From positions 212,613 through 276,612 of the forward strand of contig JAWDGP010003945.1 of assembly GCA_033675545.1 (NCBI GenBank): a stretch of 64,000 nt of DNA, given 5' to 3'. Made by a program: the position numbers and the translations under genes. The notes beneath the pieces were generated by a model. The model was not told the origin of the DNA and searched no databases. It worked only from the letters and a program-made list of their open reading frames with translations. This DNA comes from Elysia crispata. Its lineage: Eukaryota; Mollusca; Gastropoda; Plakobranchidae. Positions 25,470-37,259 of this stretch are shown piece by piece; within the stretch, counting starts at the first letter, position 1, and every line of letters starts with the position of its first letter.

Positions 25470-28400
25470 AGAGAGACAGACAGACAGACAGAGACAAAGA
25501 CAGACAGGCCGTTTGACAGACAGACAGACAGACAAAGGCGACCTCAAACAGAAAGAAAGACATACAGAGACTAGAGAAAAACCATTGATAAAAGGCAAAG
25601 TGGATATTCCTATAGTCTAAAGAAAAGAATAAAAATCAGATGTGCATAAGGAAAATTCTAATCCAGTGACCTGTATCAGTAATCAAGCTCTCTGGCACCA
25701 GGCACAAAACATATTTAGACGTGTCCACCAAGGCCTGTAACATGGATGCCACTTTCTGGGCTGATCTCCTGGTGATCCCGCTGTGCCGCAATGCGTCTTC
25801 TCCTCTGGTTGACTCTGCACTAGAATCCTGTCCTCCTTCAGCTGCTCTGTCATCACCTTTGTTAACGCTACTGCAGTGGGCTGCTGGCTGTGTTGTGAAG
25901 ATGATGAGGATCTTTTTCAGGGCTTTTGGTCGAACGGTATACTGGTCAGAGCGGCCCTGGAAGATCTTCTCATTGCTTTTGTCTGAAAGAGACCAACAAA
26001 CTTTTAAGTGGATTGAACGCTGATTTATTTATGTAGATTGTATTGAAACAAGTTTTTAAGCATGTAAAAGGGGAGTGTAAATACAAAACATTTTTCTCAA
26101 CAGCAAGTTCATCTTTCATTTTAGAGTTAACAAATATTTAAGTTTAAAATGAAAGATTTGTGTTTTCTGAAATGAAATCCATATATATATATATATATAT
26201 ATATATAAAGGATAAACAAGGTAAAATATTCAAAGCAACAAGTATTGTAAATGAGAAAAAATTGTGAAACATAATTAACAGGAGTTATACGAGATACTAA
26301 AAAAAAGACAAAAGTATAGAAAATTTAGGAGGGCACCTAGAGATTGTGGCCTTTCGACAAACTAATGGAAAAAAAGATGTTGGCTTCTCAAACACCTGCT
26401 GGAGACAAACAATTTAAAATATTTCACTCCACTCAAACCTGCTTTTAATATCAAATGAGGAGAGCATTCCAAAACTTAATTTTGCAGAATGCTAGGAACT
26501 GACCAGAGAAACGGACCTCCCAGTTGTCACAAATCTCCAGGAATTTTCCATCAATCACACGACCCTCTGATGGGCAAAATACAGAGATATCTTGATATGC
26601 ATGAAACAGATTCTCTTGCCTAAAGATGTCCAGGATAATATCCCGCGTCTGCTCAATATTGTGTTCCAAACAAGCACAAATGTCAGCCAAGAATTGCTCT
26701 CTGCAAGGTCAAGTAGAAGAAGATTGTATATGAAAATATCATCTATCTATCATTGTTTCATAAAAAGGCACGCAACAAACAAACTATATTCTTCTCAGTC
26801 CTTGATGGACACCAAACATGACCTGCATGGGCCGAATAGAGATGAAATGTATGACTATCAACATATCCATGATGCAAACATTATTTCAAACTATGATAGA
26901 GATTTTCTTAAAAATTAAGGGAGAAGCTTGACTACTGGAAGCTGGCAGTGCTCTCGGGAAATGCCCTCATAGATAATCCTGCTAACAGATATATCACTCC
27001 CAAGCAATCAGTTTGTACAAACCAAGAAATATGAGGGAAATTCCAGTTTATCAACCGTGAAGATGGACATAATGCCAGTGCAGCACAGGTGGGAAGTAAT
27101 GAAGGCTTTGTTTCCTAGTGAACTTAAATATTTACGCCTCCTCTTTGTCCTGGAAATCTGTGAGGTTATGTTGACACTGTTAAATGCAGATGGCAAGATC
27201 ATTCCTTAAGAGAATATGGCAAGAGGGAACAAAGAAACTAGCTGACAGTTCAGCACATTCAGCCCCCAACTTTCTACTCAATCCAAAACCATACTATGGG
27301 TCTCATTCTTTGATATTATTAATAACTGAAATATATCAACTTTGAACTCATGCTCGCAACTTATGGTCTCACCTGCTCACTGATTTGCCTCCACGTTCAC
27401 ACTTGATGCTGGTAGCAATGCTGCTAAGTTCTGGATTTCTTCTTACATCTGAGTTGACATTGATTCCTATTCCCAGGATGATGAGACTGTTCAGGGAACC
27501 TACACAGAAAAATATGAAAATTTCATTCGTGGTTTTGTTTCCAAAAATCAAATGCAGGGACGACATAACAGGAATTAACAGAGATCTCAAATAACGCTTG
27601 CATTATTCTTTTCTTCTTTGTTTCCAATTTTATTTACAATTTTGCCTCATAGCCTGGCCAAAAGGTAGGCTCCCCATGCAGGTGACACACATTCATAACC
27701 TACAGTAATGAGTTACTGTTACTTCTCCTTATTATAGGACTACTGCTGCTGCTGCTGCTCCTACTTCCATTACAACTGAGTTTACTGTTGCTGCTGCTGC
27801 TACCTCTATCGCCACCACCACAGGCACCACCACTACAATTTTTAGTAACACTGCAACTTCTGCTGCTGCTGCTGCAGTTTCTATTACTAGTAATTCTACT
27901 GCTGCTGCTGCTACTGCTATTGCTGCTGCTGCTGCTGCTACTACTACTACTACTACTACTGCTATTACTACTTCTTCTTCTTCTTCTTCTTCTTTTTCTT
28001 TCCCCTTCCTGTTATTATTGGTGTCTTTAATATCTTACTGGATTATACTTTTACAAAATGCTTATTTTGTTTCTTCAGTTCATATTACCATTCTTATTGT
28101 TGATGTAAGAGATAATTTAATGATGATAGTGTTATCTTTACAAATAAAAAATTTGAATGTAAGCAAAGACTCAGCCAGCCACCCGCCACAGAAATGTTGA
28201 CCTTATATAGAATGTTTCTTTCCCTTTTTAGTATGATAAATATGCTACACATACTACATTATTCATGGTTTAGCGACCTCTCTCAGCATGGTCTGTGACC
28301 CTTTATCACTGCATCAGAGATAAAAATGATAATATGTTTCATCCTTGAGACGGAAACAAGCCAATTATGTTTGCTGTCAGTTATCTGGTAAGGTGAAAAG

Positions 28401-31400
28401 CATGACTTTTACTGATTACATTCAGATTGTTGCACCCATGTGAGGATGTTTTGAAGATTTCACTTGGGGCATAATGTTCTAGACCTATGCCTTGAATACA
28501 ACTGTTTACTAAAGATAACAGGTTTTGAGTTATTTCATTACTGCATTGCATGGGCCCTGTCTGGCAGAGTCAAGGCAATCAAGATCTTAAAGGCTAAAGT
28601 CCAGTTTACTGATCTTCTTTGATTGGAGCAAGGATAGAATGACAAACACTTTCAAAGAAAATTTCATCAATTTAAGAATTAGAATCTGACATGAAGAGCA
28701 AGCAACCAGCATAAAAATTGTAACTTTTTAAAATACAGTTTCTCATTTATGGTCATCATACCCTAAGTATTGACTGTTTTTTTGTTGTTTTTTTTTTAAT
28801 CTATTTATGCAAATCAATACAGTAGGAGTTCCCTTGGGGCATATTTCAATGCTTTTTTGTTTTGTGCCGTTGTTAAATTCTTTATAAAACTCAACTATGG
28901 AACTGTGTCAAAATATCATTATTAATGTTTAAACTAGCCTATGCATGTATGAAAGTATCAAATTCATGTGATATAAAATTTCTATCTTTTACCTAAAAAA
29001 AAAAAGCAATCCAGGTTTTCATTCAATAAACTGAGATAAAAATAGTCTGCCTTGACTGAATATAGATAGGAGCCTAAAATATGCTTGACTTTAAATGAAT
29101 CAAGCAAACAGTATACTGCTTTGTTCTTTCAACATGAGCAGTTATGACAGTTCCTGAAGTATTTGACCTTATTGCTGGTAGTATTTGCAAAATTATTTCT
29201 AAGGCTTAAAACTGTAGCTGTTTTTTTTTTAAAGAAAGCATAGAAATGAAAAAAAAAAAAAAAACTAAATGAAAAACCTAGAGAGATATTAAGAAATTGC
29301 ACTTCTTTATAAATTTCAATGCGGTGTGTCAGCAGAGGACTAAAAAGGTGACATTTATGCAACTTTAAAAATTGTTCTCATAGCAGTAGCTTGAACCTTT
29401 AAAACTGAAAATAAGGCTGACACTTTGGGAAGTACTGTACTGCTACAAAACCCAGTCAACTTTAAGGATGTACATGGTAGAGCAGCATTAAGGGTTATTT
29501 TTGCATTAAGCAAACAGTTGTTTACAAGGAAATGTCTAAATAGCCTTTCACTGTCAAGACAACTGATAGATTATGTAACTATGTATTTTTTGCAACCTTA
29601 AACTTCTGACCTATGTGAAATGAATGATATAATGTTTTTGTTGATCTATGTTTCATGGTTGTTATGATACTAAGAAAGAAAGAGATATAAAAGGTCCGAT
29701 AGGTGTCAAGAAAATTCATTAAAACATTTTAAGTTTGTAACAGGAGCTAATATTGCTTTATGTTCTCGTGTTGAAGTTTTGGATTTACAGCCAAAGCAAA
29801 ACAGATAAATGATTTATTTAGGTATAATTAGGAGTAAATTTCTATCCATCAAATTTTTAAGCCCATAACGGAAATTAGATTTCAGTTAACACTATGCTCA
29901 TATATTCCTGAGCAGACTGCAGGTTAACAGAATACGCAAAAGTTGAAGTGATAGTAATAATATTATAAAAATAGGTGTAATTATCTAGATGTATACAAAT
30001 GCGGTGCCTTCAATGGAAAGACCTTCAAGAAGCAGTAGAAAAAGAAAAACAAAGAAAAAAAAGGAGACAGAGAAGAGACCCCTAACAACGCTTATTGTCT
30101 CTTACATGGTATGTTGAATCTGCCATCCTCAACAAGGTTGCCAGCAAGCTTGTGACCCCTTACCCACACATCATTTGGCCACTTTGGAGTAGCAGCAGTC
30201 ACACCAAATTTGCGAGCAACTTGCATAACAGCTAAGCAAGCAGCTACTTCCAGATCAAAGCGGCCTTCAAATGTCTTGTGAGTGTGGGAGAATAGAAAGT
30301 AAAAGTAACGAGCTTGGAGAAATTCAACATTATTATTAACATAGACACAATGGCACCTACTCTTTGCATGAAAAAAAAATCTAGTTTATGTATGCAGAAA
30401 CATACAAAATTATTTGCCTATTTTGTGTACAAATATCATCATATTTATCTATTCTTTCTACAGAATTTAAAAACTAGCTTTCTTATCTTCCATCCCAATA
30501 TCATCATAACTAGATCTACATCACTTTCTATGTTTGAAACTGCAATATATAGTTCCTAGCTTCCCAGCCCAAAACTCTGCATAATTATCTTTCACAGCTT
30601 GACTGCATAATTATCTTTTACAGCTTGACTGCGTGAGACAGGAAGAGATGCTTATAGTCACCTTGTACATTGGTGGTAAATGGAGTATGAAAGAGATGTA
30701 TATATTCTCTGTGTTGAAGGCATCCCACTTGTGATCCCTGGCACCTCTAGCCTTGGTCTGACGCTCTGACAGAATGGCTGATCCATGGGGGAACTCAGTT
30801 ACTAAATATTGGATGGACACAAACATTAATCAAAGCATTGGTCTATTCATTTTAAAATTTAAATTAACCATCCATTGATCTTTAATTTTACATTGCAAGT
30901 AATATTACTCTTGGGGTAAATGACATTAATCATTGTCACAAAAATGAGATTAAAAATTGTTTAAACACTTGTATAATAAAAAGTTTTGTTGATTCTGTCG
31001 AGCATAAAACGTTTTAGACTAAAAGTAATACATATACTATTTTGAAGGACTGGCACATAGAAAATTAGAATTGTGATGTAGGAATACTATTTTTGTAGAT
31101 TTTTTTCTTTAAATATTTTCAATCTCTGCCATCTACATTGAATGGCAGCAGAAGTAATCCTTTCTTCAACTAAAGGCTTTCTTTGTCAAAGAGCTGACTA
31201 GTACTTTGACCATGGACTCCCTCTGAGTGGATACACATTGCAAAAGATGGAGACTCAACCCAACTTTGAATTTTAACAATCGCCTAAATTCAATGGTGAT
31301 ATGGATGTACTGGAACGGAAGTAGATGGCACAGTTAAAAGCACTATCAAGATCTAAATTGTCTAAATTCAATGCTGAATTGTACTGATTTCAAGATAGCC

Positions 31401-33025
31401 AAAATGTCTTGGTGCAAGTCTTGCTGACCTCCCATTGCTCAATTGTGTCGAAAAATAGCAGGAGCCAAGACAGTCGAGACCTTTCCCCTTGGCTATGTAT
31501 TATGCAAACATATGTGTACCACTTGCTTGCATCATGGACTAGATAATAATAACTAAGCCATTATAAATAATAATTCAAGTATACAAGGAATACACATAAG
31601 CACCCAAACACTAACATAAGACCCCAGTATCTTTGTGACTCTTCCTTTCTCTAAAATTTTTTTTCAGGGGGGCATGTACGGGGGTTTAAGCCTTATACAA
31701 AACAATATTAAATAGTGCAAATCTTGTTTTAACTGCTAGCTCTAAAGCAAAAAATGAACGAATGAACAATGTGATGCTTTTTGTCAGGACCCATATTTGT
31801 AGTTTTAGTTACAGAAATTTGTGTTGACAATCGACTAAAAAATCTTATTTTTCTGCTATCTGCAGATTGAAAAATGAAAAATGTGTATGAAAATTGAAAG
31901 AATGAAAGCATAGAAACATTATTTAAACAGAAATAATCATAATGGCTTAAACCAAATTAGAAGGTGGATTTTCTATTCTAACTAAATGTTAACATTTGTA
32001 TTAGCAGTACATTATATTGGTTGGATGAGGCTAAAACAAAATGTTGCTGTATATTGGACACAGTGTACAAAATAAAAACCAGCAATATGGGCAGAGACTG
32101 AAATTCAAAGAAAAAGTACAGAAAAAAAGGTGTTTATCATGTGTAGACAACTTACAAGAATGGTATTATCAAATCCAATCTGGTACATTTAAAGTTAGTG
32201 AAATCTTAATGAAATCCTTAAAGTTCCTAGTGCCCGTCCCATCCTCAACTTAAAAGATAATATGACCATGAGGGTTCTAAAAATGCATAGTACATTGACT
32301 CCATTAATAGGGTTAGGCCCAATCTAATTTAAAAAAGGAAGTTTCATTGTTTCTGGTGTGCATCCTATCAAACTTAAACACAAGCTCAGCCTCAGCAGAG
32401 AGAAGGTCTAAATGTAGGGCCTAAATGTATGATACAAATAAATGGGTCCGCTCAGTTTAGTACAAGATAGTGCTAATCTCTCTGGATCTGGCACAAGCTA
32501 AACAAAAAATTTTTCTAACCCTTACATCCCACTCTTCTTGATTTCTTGTGATTAATTATAATATTAAGTCAAGATAAAAATGAATCAAGAGTGTTCTCTA
32601 AAGGTACCATACCGATTAGCAAGTCCTTTGGAATTTTCGTTCAATTTTAATTCGAGCTACCTGTATAGATTCAAAATTTCAACGATTGTTTCTGTTCGAA
32701 GGTGAATTCTATTGGCATTTTACAAAGTCCTTTTAAGAGTATAGTCTTGCCTGATTAAGATTTCTCTAGCCGTATTTTCACTCCTTGTGTTAAATTTGTT
32801 GTTATATGTAATTTGTAAATAAAAATAGCATTAATTGATAGAGTGCACTAGAAAGTAGATCTAGAAATGGCATCATTTATTAACGTGTTTACAAGATCTA
32901 CCTTGATGGGCAAGGCGACGGGCATCATCCATCGTGGAGCCAGTGATATCAGTGTAGACAAGTGTCCTTGCAATATATTTTGTTTTCAGTAGTGTGAAAA
33001 ACAAATCCTTGTCAAAAGTAGCCAT
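21390..33025 (-). CDS. biotin protein ligase-like protein with reversed HLCS domain order (8 exons, 619 aa)
   Basis: Joining exons 33025-32902, 30801-30662, 30274-30106, 27499-27373, 26700-26504, 25982-25671, 22823-22707 and 22063-21390 gives 1860 nt, an uninterrupted frame with matching phases and GT-AG introns. Biotin protein ligases make biotinyl-AMP and attach biotin to a lysine of carboxylases. Residues about 20-270 form the BirA-type core: VYTDITGST; ERQTKARGARDHKW at 54-67; TPKWPNDV at 117-124, including the biotin-contacting lysine; HKLAG; LGIGINVN at 153-160; and a C-terminal barrel ending QYTVRP. Residues about 272-400 and 545-619 resemble the N-terminal region of HLCS. The start has AAAATGG context with an in-frame TAG upstream. 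There is no obvious targeting peptide, so a cytosolic site is likely. It may be an HLCS paralogue rather than the orthologue; activity is unproven because the adenylate loop is altered. Confidence 0.87.
23840..25338 (-). pseudogene. Tigger/pogo-type DDE transposase pseudogene
   Basis: The minus strand contains MTATLFESWVRKLDYKFHKD followed by VDVIIDNCPAHPVINDLKAR and IVQLPPNTTS. This is the characteristic stretch of Tigger/pogo (CENP-B-related) transposases around the second catalytic aspartate. Upstream toward 24900 decayed sequence retains CFKHCKQLPLEY-like text in shifting frames. Downstream, MNDTQEISFFDMPILDTMYD (24284 leftwards) and an acidic, Lys-rich tail fit the C-terminal part. Stops and frameshifts interrupt the frame at several points, so it cannot encode an active enzyme. 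The right end, at 25338, reads CCACTG followed by TA, matching a CAGTGG-type terminus and a TA target; the left terminus was not identified. It lies in intron 6 of the ligase-like gene, same strand. Confidence 0.75.
25400..25565. repeat. (GA)n / (GACA)n microsatellite
   Basis: GA dinucleotides (about 25400-25475) pass into GACAGACA tetranucleotides (about 25475-25540) and diverged purine repeats. Arg/Glu- and Ser/Leu-rich frames here are artefacts. Confidence 0.95.
26180..26206. repeat. (AT)n microsatellite
   Basis: A pure alternating AT run in intron 5 of the ligase-like gene. Confidence 0.9.
27741..28008. repeat. imperfect (CTG)n/(CTA)n/(CTT)n trinucleotide tract
   Basis: CTG-dominated trinucleotides with CTA and CTT blocks in intron 3 of the ligase-like gene. 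The poly-Leu frame across it is not a gene. Purity is broken often, which usually stabilises such tracts. Confidence 0.92.
28009..30105. other. remainder of intron 3 of the ligase-like gene
   Basis: AT-rich intronic sequence with A/T homopolymers. No exon, RNA or transposon was recognised. Confidence 0.7.
30802..32901. other. intron 1 of the ligase-like gene
   Basis: A 2.1-kb intron between exon 1 (donor side 32901) and exon 2 (acceptor side 30802). No embedded gene was recognised; short open frames lack family resemblance. Confidence 0.7.
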
Positions 33026-33829
<804 letters not shown>

Positions 33830-34024
33830 GTTTTGATTTGACTTTTCAAAAACGTTTGTAGGCCCAACTAACTGCGCAGTTTTATGAGTGCATTATAATG
33901 AGAACACGTCTCAATTTTGAATCATCATCAAAATAGATTATACCAATTAATATTAAACCGCTATAAAAACCATGGTTTTACAGATCTGTCTACGCGTTCG
34001 TTCATTTCAATAACTTTTATAGTT

Positions 34025-35995
34025 TTAACCCTACCAGTACAATGTCGGGTCAAAATGACCCGACACCTTACATTATAGGCTATGTCATATCACAAAACCT
34101 TTAACCAATCGACCTTCTAGCAATGTCCATCTATTTCACAAATAATAATATTATAATTTGAGACGCCTTAGACAAAACTAAGCAGAAAAATATGATATGT
34201 AAAGATGTCAATATCCTGCGCAGGGTTGGGTCATTTGGACCTATTCACATGTACATATTTTTAGAACATAATATGAAGATTGCACTTTTACAACTTACTA
34301 CTGCAATGCCTGTTTTATTGTTGTTATCAGCTTTGACACAGTAACAGCCACCATGCTTTTGTATTCACTAAAGCAGACGAAGAAAACTAAGGTCCAAATG
34401 ATTCAACAGAAATCCTAGCTTTGATTGGATGCCTCATTCGTCTTGGTGCTAAAACATGAACAAAAAAGTCATGTTTCTGTGGATCTCTTTTTTTTTTATC
34501 TCAAGTCTGGTGAATCAACTGTCAGGTGTGAATTCACTTGCAATCGCTTTGTGAAACTTTGCAACCGTCTTCGATTTGATGACAAATCAACTAGAAATCA
34601 AAGACGCGAACGAGATCTTTTTGCTCCAGTTTGTGATTTGTGAAAAAAAAATTCTTACAACCCTGAATAGACACTATGATCCTGGCATTCACGTGATAGT
34701 AGACGAGTAGTTAGCTCCTAGGAGAGGCAGGTTCAGTTTCTTACAGTATATCCTTTCAAGGATCAGTAAGGTCTGAAAATATTCTGGGCTGTAGACTCTG
34801 AAAAAATTTGCCAACTGAATGCAATTCCCTATTTGGGAAAAGTTGACCGAACCCCAACAATAAACCTTGGCAAGAACACTGCTTTACAACTCGTAGAGCC
34901 TTTCTATGCGGCTGGTCTAAATTTGATATGTGACAATTTCTTCGCCTACTATGAACTGATTCAAAAGTTGAACACTGAGAAAATGTCTCTTGTTGGCACA
35001 TTACGACGCCATAAAAGGTTCATGTTAACTGAGATTCATGACTTGAAGCAGACAGAAAAAGAACATCCCAAGTTGGGTTTTCGAAAGGATGGGATGCTAG
35101 CAGGAGCGAAGAAAAATGTGATAATCATGACAAGCATCATTCTCACTCAACCAAATGAATGGTACAAAAAAAAAAAAAAAAAACCAAGAGTTGCCAAATG
35201 TGGTGGCATACTGTAATGCCAAAAAGTGTGGCGTTGGCACCATGGACTTAATGGCACACACTGTCAGCAAAAAATGGCAAATAAAACTTTGGCCTATGGT
35301 AATTTTTTTACAACATTCTAGATATCGCATCCATTGCGGCCTCACTTATCTATGTCTCAAAATAGCCTATGGAAAGCCTGTACAGAACTGAAAATGAACG
35401 AAAACTTAACAACCGACTGTTGTCATAGCCCTTGTTCTTAGCAAAAATACATTTGAACCAATACAGCTCCAACCATCTGCTGTAAATTACTAACCCTTAC
35501 CTGCTTCCAAAAGAAAGAGATGTGCATGATGCCCGTGGAAAACTGGACAAAAAAAAAACAAAAACAAAAAAAAAACAAACAAACAAACATCTGTCTACTG
35601 CAGCAAATGCAACTTACCGATTTGCATAGAACATTCTGCTGTCGTTTGTTCTGTTTGTGGCATATAAAATGATTGCTTTCATAGATTGACTTGGAATTCA
35701 TTTTCCTCGGAACAATAATGCGGTTATTGTTCTTTTTAAATACCAGTTTACTGTTAAAATTAATGCGAGCTGAAACTTGTATTTTGTCTCTTGATGCTAT
35801 TTGTTTGTGTCAGCTTTACACATAAAAATATAATTAGAACATTTCCTCTATGTAGATGTATGGGTCAAAATGATCCGATTCTGTACTAAGTATAACGTAA
35901 TAATACTTCTACTTCTCTCTTTGCTGGTGCATGGGTCAGAAAGACCCGACCTTGTTCTCAACTTAAGTCAAATGACCTTGTACTGGTAGGGTTAA
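34025..35995 (+). mobile_element. piggyBac-family transposon, decayed, with intact ends
   Basis: A 1963-bp element (34029-35991) lies between TTAA duplications at 34025-34028 and 35992-35995, the hallmark target of piggyBac. The terminal inverted repeats begin CCCTACCAGTACAA on both sides, identical for 14 bases and matching 17 of 18. Just inside the left end is a perfect palindrome at 34043-34065 (arms TGTCGGGTCA and TGACCCGACA). Near the right end are GGGTCAAAATGATCC at 35862 and GGGTCAGAAAGACCC at 35933. Such subterminal repeats typically serve transposase binding. The internal transposase gene is broken, so the element could move only with help from another copy. Confidence 0.93.
34400..35390 (+). 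pseudogene. piggyBac transposase pseudogene
   Basis: Pieces of a piggyBac DDD transposase lie in order on the + strand but in different frames. They are RFVKLCNRLRFDD (about 34540); a catalytic-type segment VIVDE followed by a stop, then RGRFSFLQY (34690-34750); LGKNTALQLVEPF and LICDNFFAYYELIQKL (34860-34970), with the second catalytic Asp in CDNFF; then SLVGTLRRHKR. After an A-run frameshift at about 35165 come LPNVVAYCNAKKCGVGTMDL and KKWQIKLWPMV. At the third catalytic Asp, normally GGVD, the sequence reads CGVG. With stops, frameshifts and this substitution, no active protein can be made. Confidence 0.9.
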
Positions 35996-36319
35996 AGTCC
36001 AAAAAGTGTGACTTGGTCACAAGTTAAACACATAACATAATGTCAATAATGTCAATAAGTCTATACATATGAGACTAAATAACATTATGCATGTAGTATA
36101 ACAACCATAATATTTTATCCCTTAATAATTTAAGATGTGTATTAACACATCACATTTAGATAAATTTGCAGGTAACTTTAAATTGTAAAGATACCAAGGC
36201 GGTATTTGAATAAATATGATTCTTGATACACAAACAAATCTCATAGAGACCCAACTGTTTTCAAAAATCATATCTTAATTAGGTCCGGTCAAAGTAGAAC
36301 GGGGAATTCAAATAATAAA

Positions 36320-36320
<1 letters not shown>

Positions 36321-36350
<30 letters not shown>

Positions 36351-36624
36351 CTTCTTCTTCTTCTTCTTCTTCTTCTTCTCCTCCTCCTCCTCCTCCTCCT
36401 CCTCCTCCTTCTTCTTCTTCTTCTTCTTCTTCTTCTTCTTCTTCTTCTTCTTCTTCTTCTTCTTCTTCTTCTTCTTCTTCTTCTTCTCCTCCTCCTCCCC
36501 CTCCTCCTCCTCCTCCTCCTTCTTCTTCTTCTTCTTCTTCTTCTTCTTCTTCTTCTTCTTCTTCTTCTTCTTCTTCTTCTTCTTCTTCTTCTTCTTCTTC
36601 TTCTTCTTCTTCTTCTTCTTCTTC
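36321..36624. repeat. (CTT)n with two (CCT)n blocks
   Basis: A 304-bp pure pyrimidine/purine tract: CTT repeats interrupted by CCT blocks at about 36379-36408 and 36486-36519. Poly-Glu/Gly and poly-Arg frames on the minus strand are artefacts. Strand asymmetry of this kind can form triplex DNA. Confidence 0.98.
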
Positions 36625-37259
36625 CATTGTTGTTGTTTTTACATTTTTGTTCACAACTAGTCACTCCCGAATTATCTATAAAATTATTACTTTATGGGTC
36701 TATAGATCTATCTATCTCTAGGCATTTCATTTCACCCTTCAGTACAACTGTTTGCGATAGAACTAAAAGCTGTATATGATTCGGAGAAAAAAGTCACATG
36801 TGCTAGTCACAGATCTGGTTATAAATAACAAATAATTGATTTAGCTCAGCAGCGAAATTTCAACAATAATAGGCTATATTTGCATAGAACAGTGACTTCA
36901 ACCTTGCTGTTAATAGGGTTAATTTAGTGACAGCAAACCCAGTTTTGCTAATCTAAAGAAGAAGTTTAGATTGTCATTTTAAAGTGCAATTTGAAAGTGG
37001 ATTAATGCATTTAGTTATATGTGAAAGCAGAAGCAAATTATTTGTAAGAGATTAAATCCGATCGTCATGTTCTATAACCATTATTATTTTGGAACTAACA
37101 CCTTTATCTCTTGTGAAAGAGATTTAAGTGGTTAATGCCCTTTGCGGCTTAAAAAGTAGGAATTACGCGCAAAATTTAGCGGACAATTCAATTTCTCTGA
37201 ATTTTGGCACAGACTTGCAGTTTTTGTGCAACTCCGTCATTTTCCATGGATTTATAAAC
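36625..37259. other. AT-rich intergenic sequence
   Basis: No recognised feature. Confidence 0.6.

Larger units (their letters stand above)
22824..25670. other. intron 6 of the ligase-like gene
   Basis: A 2.8-kb intron holding the Tigger pseudogene (23840-25338) and a GA/GACA microsatellite. The remaining sequence, 22824-23839, is AT-rich with homopolymers and shows no other feature. Confidence 0.7.
21390..25982 (-). other. exons 6-8 of the ligase-like gene: HLCS N-terminal-like region
   Basis: Exon 6 (25982-25671) finishes the barrel and starts a new domain with PKALKKILIIFTTQP, then an acidic/Ser-rich loop and VASMLQALVDTSKYVLCLVP. Exon 7 (22823-22707) encodes DDWMRTCSLLILPEP and KLNTFLSHDGKVLAS. 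This matches the HLCS pattern DxWxxxCxLLV...F..YLSxGGKVL, seen there upstream of the catalytic domain. Exon 8 (22063-21390) has a Ser/Gln/Glu-rich linker (about 420-540), then ITLIGYDIGID and EIQRLTEDRFKREAFVQQIA, resembling the HLCS segment just before its catalytic part, and stops with TGA. In HLCS this region precedes the ligase core; here it follows it. Confidence 0.75.
26504..33025 (-). other. exons 1-5 of the ligase-like gene: BPL catalytic core
   Basis: Exon 1 (33025-32902) encodes MATFDKDLFF and the strand VYTDITGSTMDDARRLA, the equivalent of the BirA T/S-x-S-T-N substrate segment. Exon 2 (30801-30662) holds the biotinyl-AMP loop and NIYISFILHL. Exon 3 (30274-30106) holds the helix DLEVAACLAVMQVARKFG and KWPNDVWVRGHKLAG. 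Exon 4 (27499-27373) holds LGIGINVN. Exon 5 (26700-26504) holds REQFLADICACLE and GRVIDGKFLEICDNWEVRF, the beginning of the small barrel. Ungapped comparison with E. coli BirA across residues 54-78 conserves E, Q, the first Arg, Gly, the second Arg, Lys, Trp, Asn, Tyr and Ser. It replaces the Gly115, Arg118, Gly120 and Arg121 equivalents by Ala, Ala, Asp and His. Confidence 0.87.

Noticed and set aside
26592..26918. Plus-strand 108-codon frame
   Set aside because: It is largely antisense to exon 5 of the ligase-like gene and has no recognisable features.
27788..28030. Leucine-rich 80-codon frame
   Set aside because: Translation of a CTG/CTT repeat within an intron of the ligase-like gene.
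36289..36664. Poly-Glu/Gly and poly-Arg open frames on the minus strand
   Set aside because: Translation of the CTT/CCT tract.
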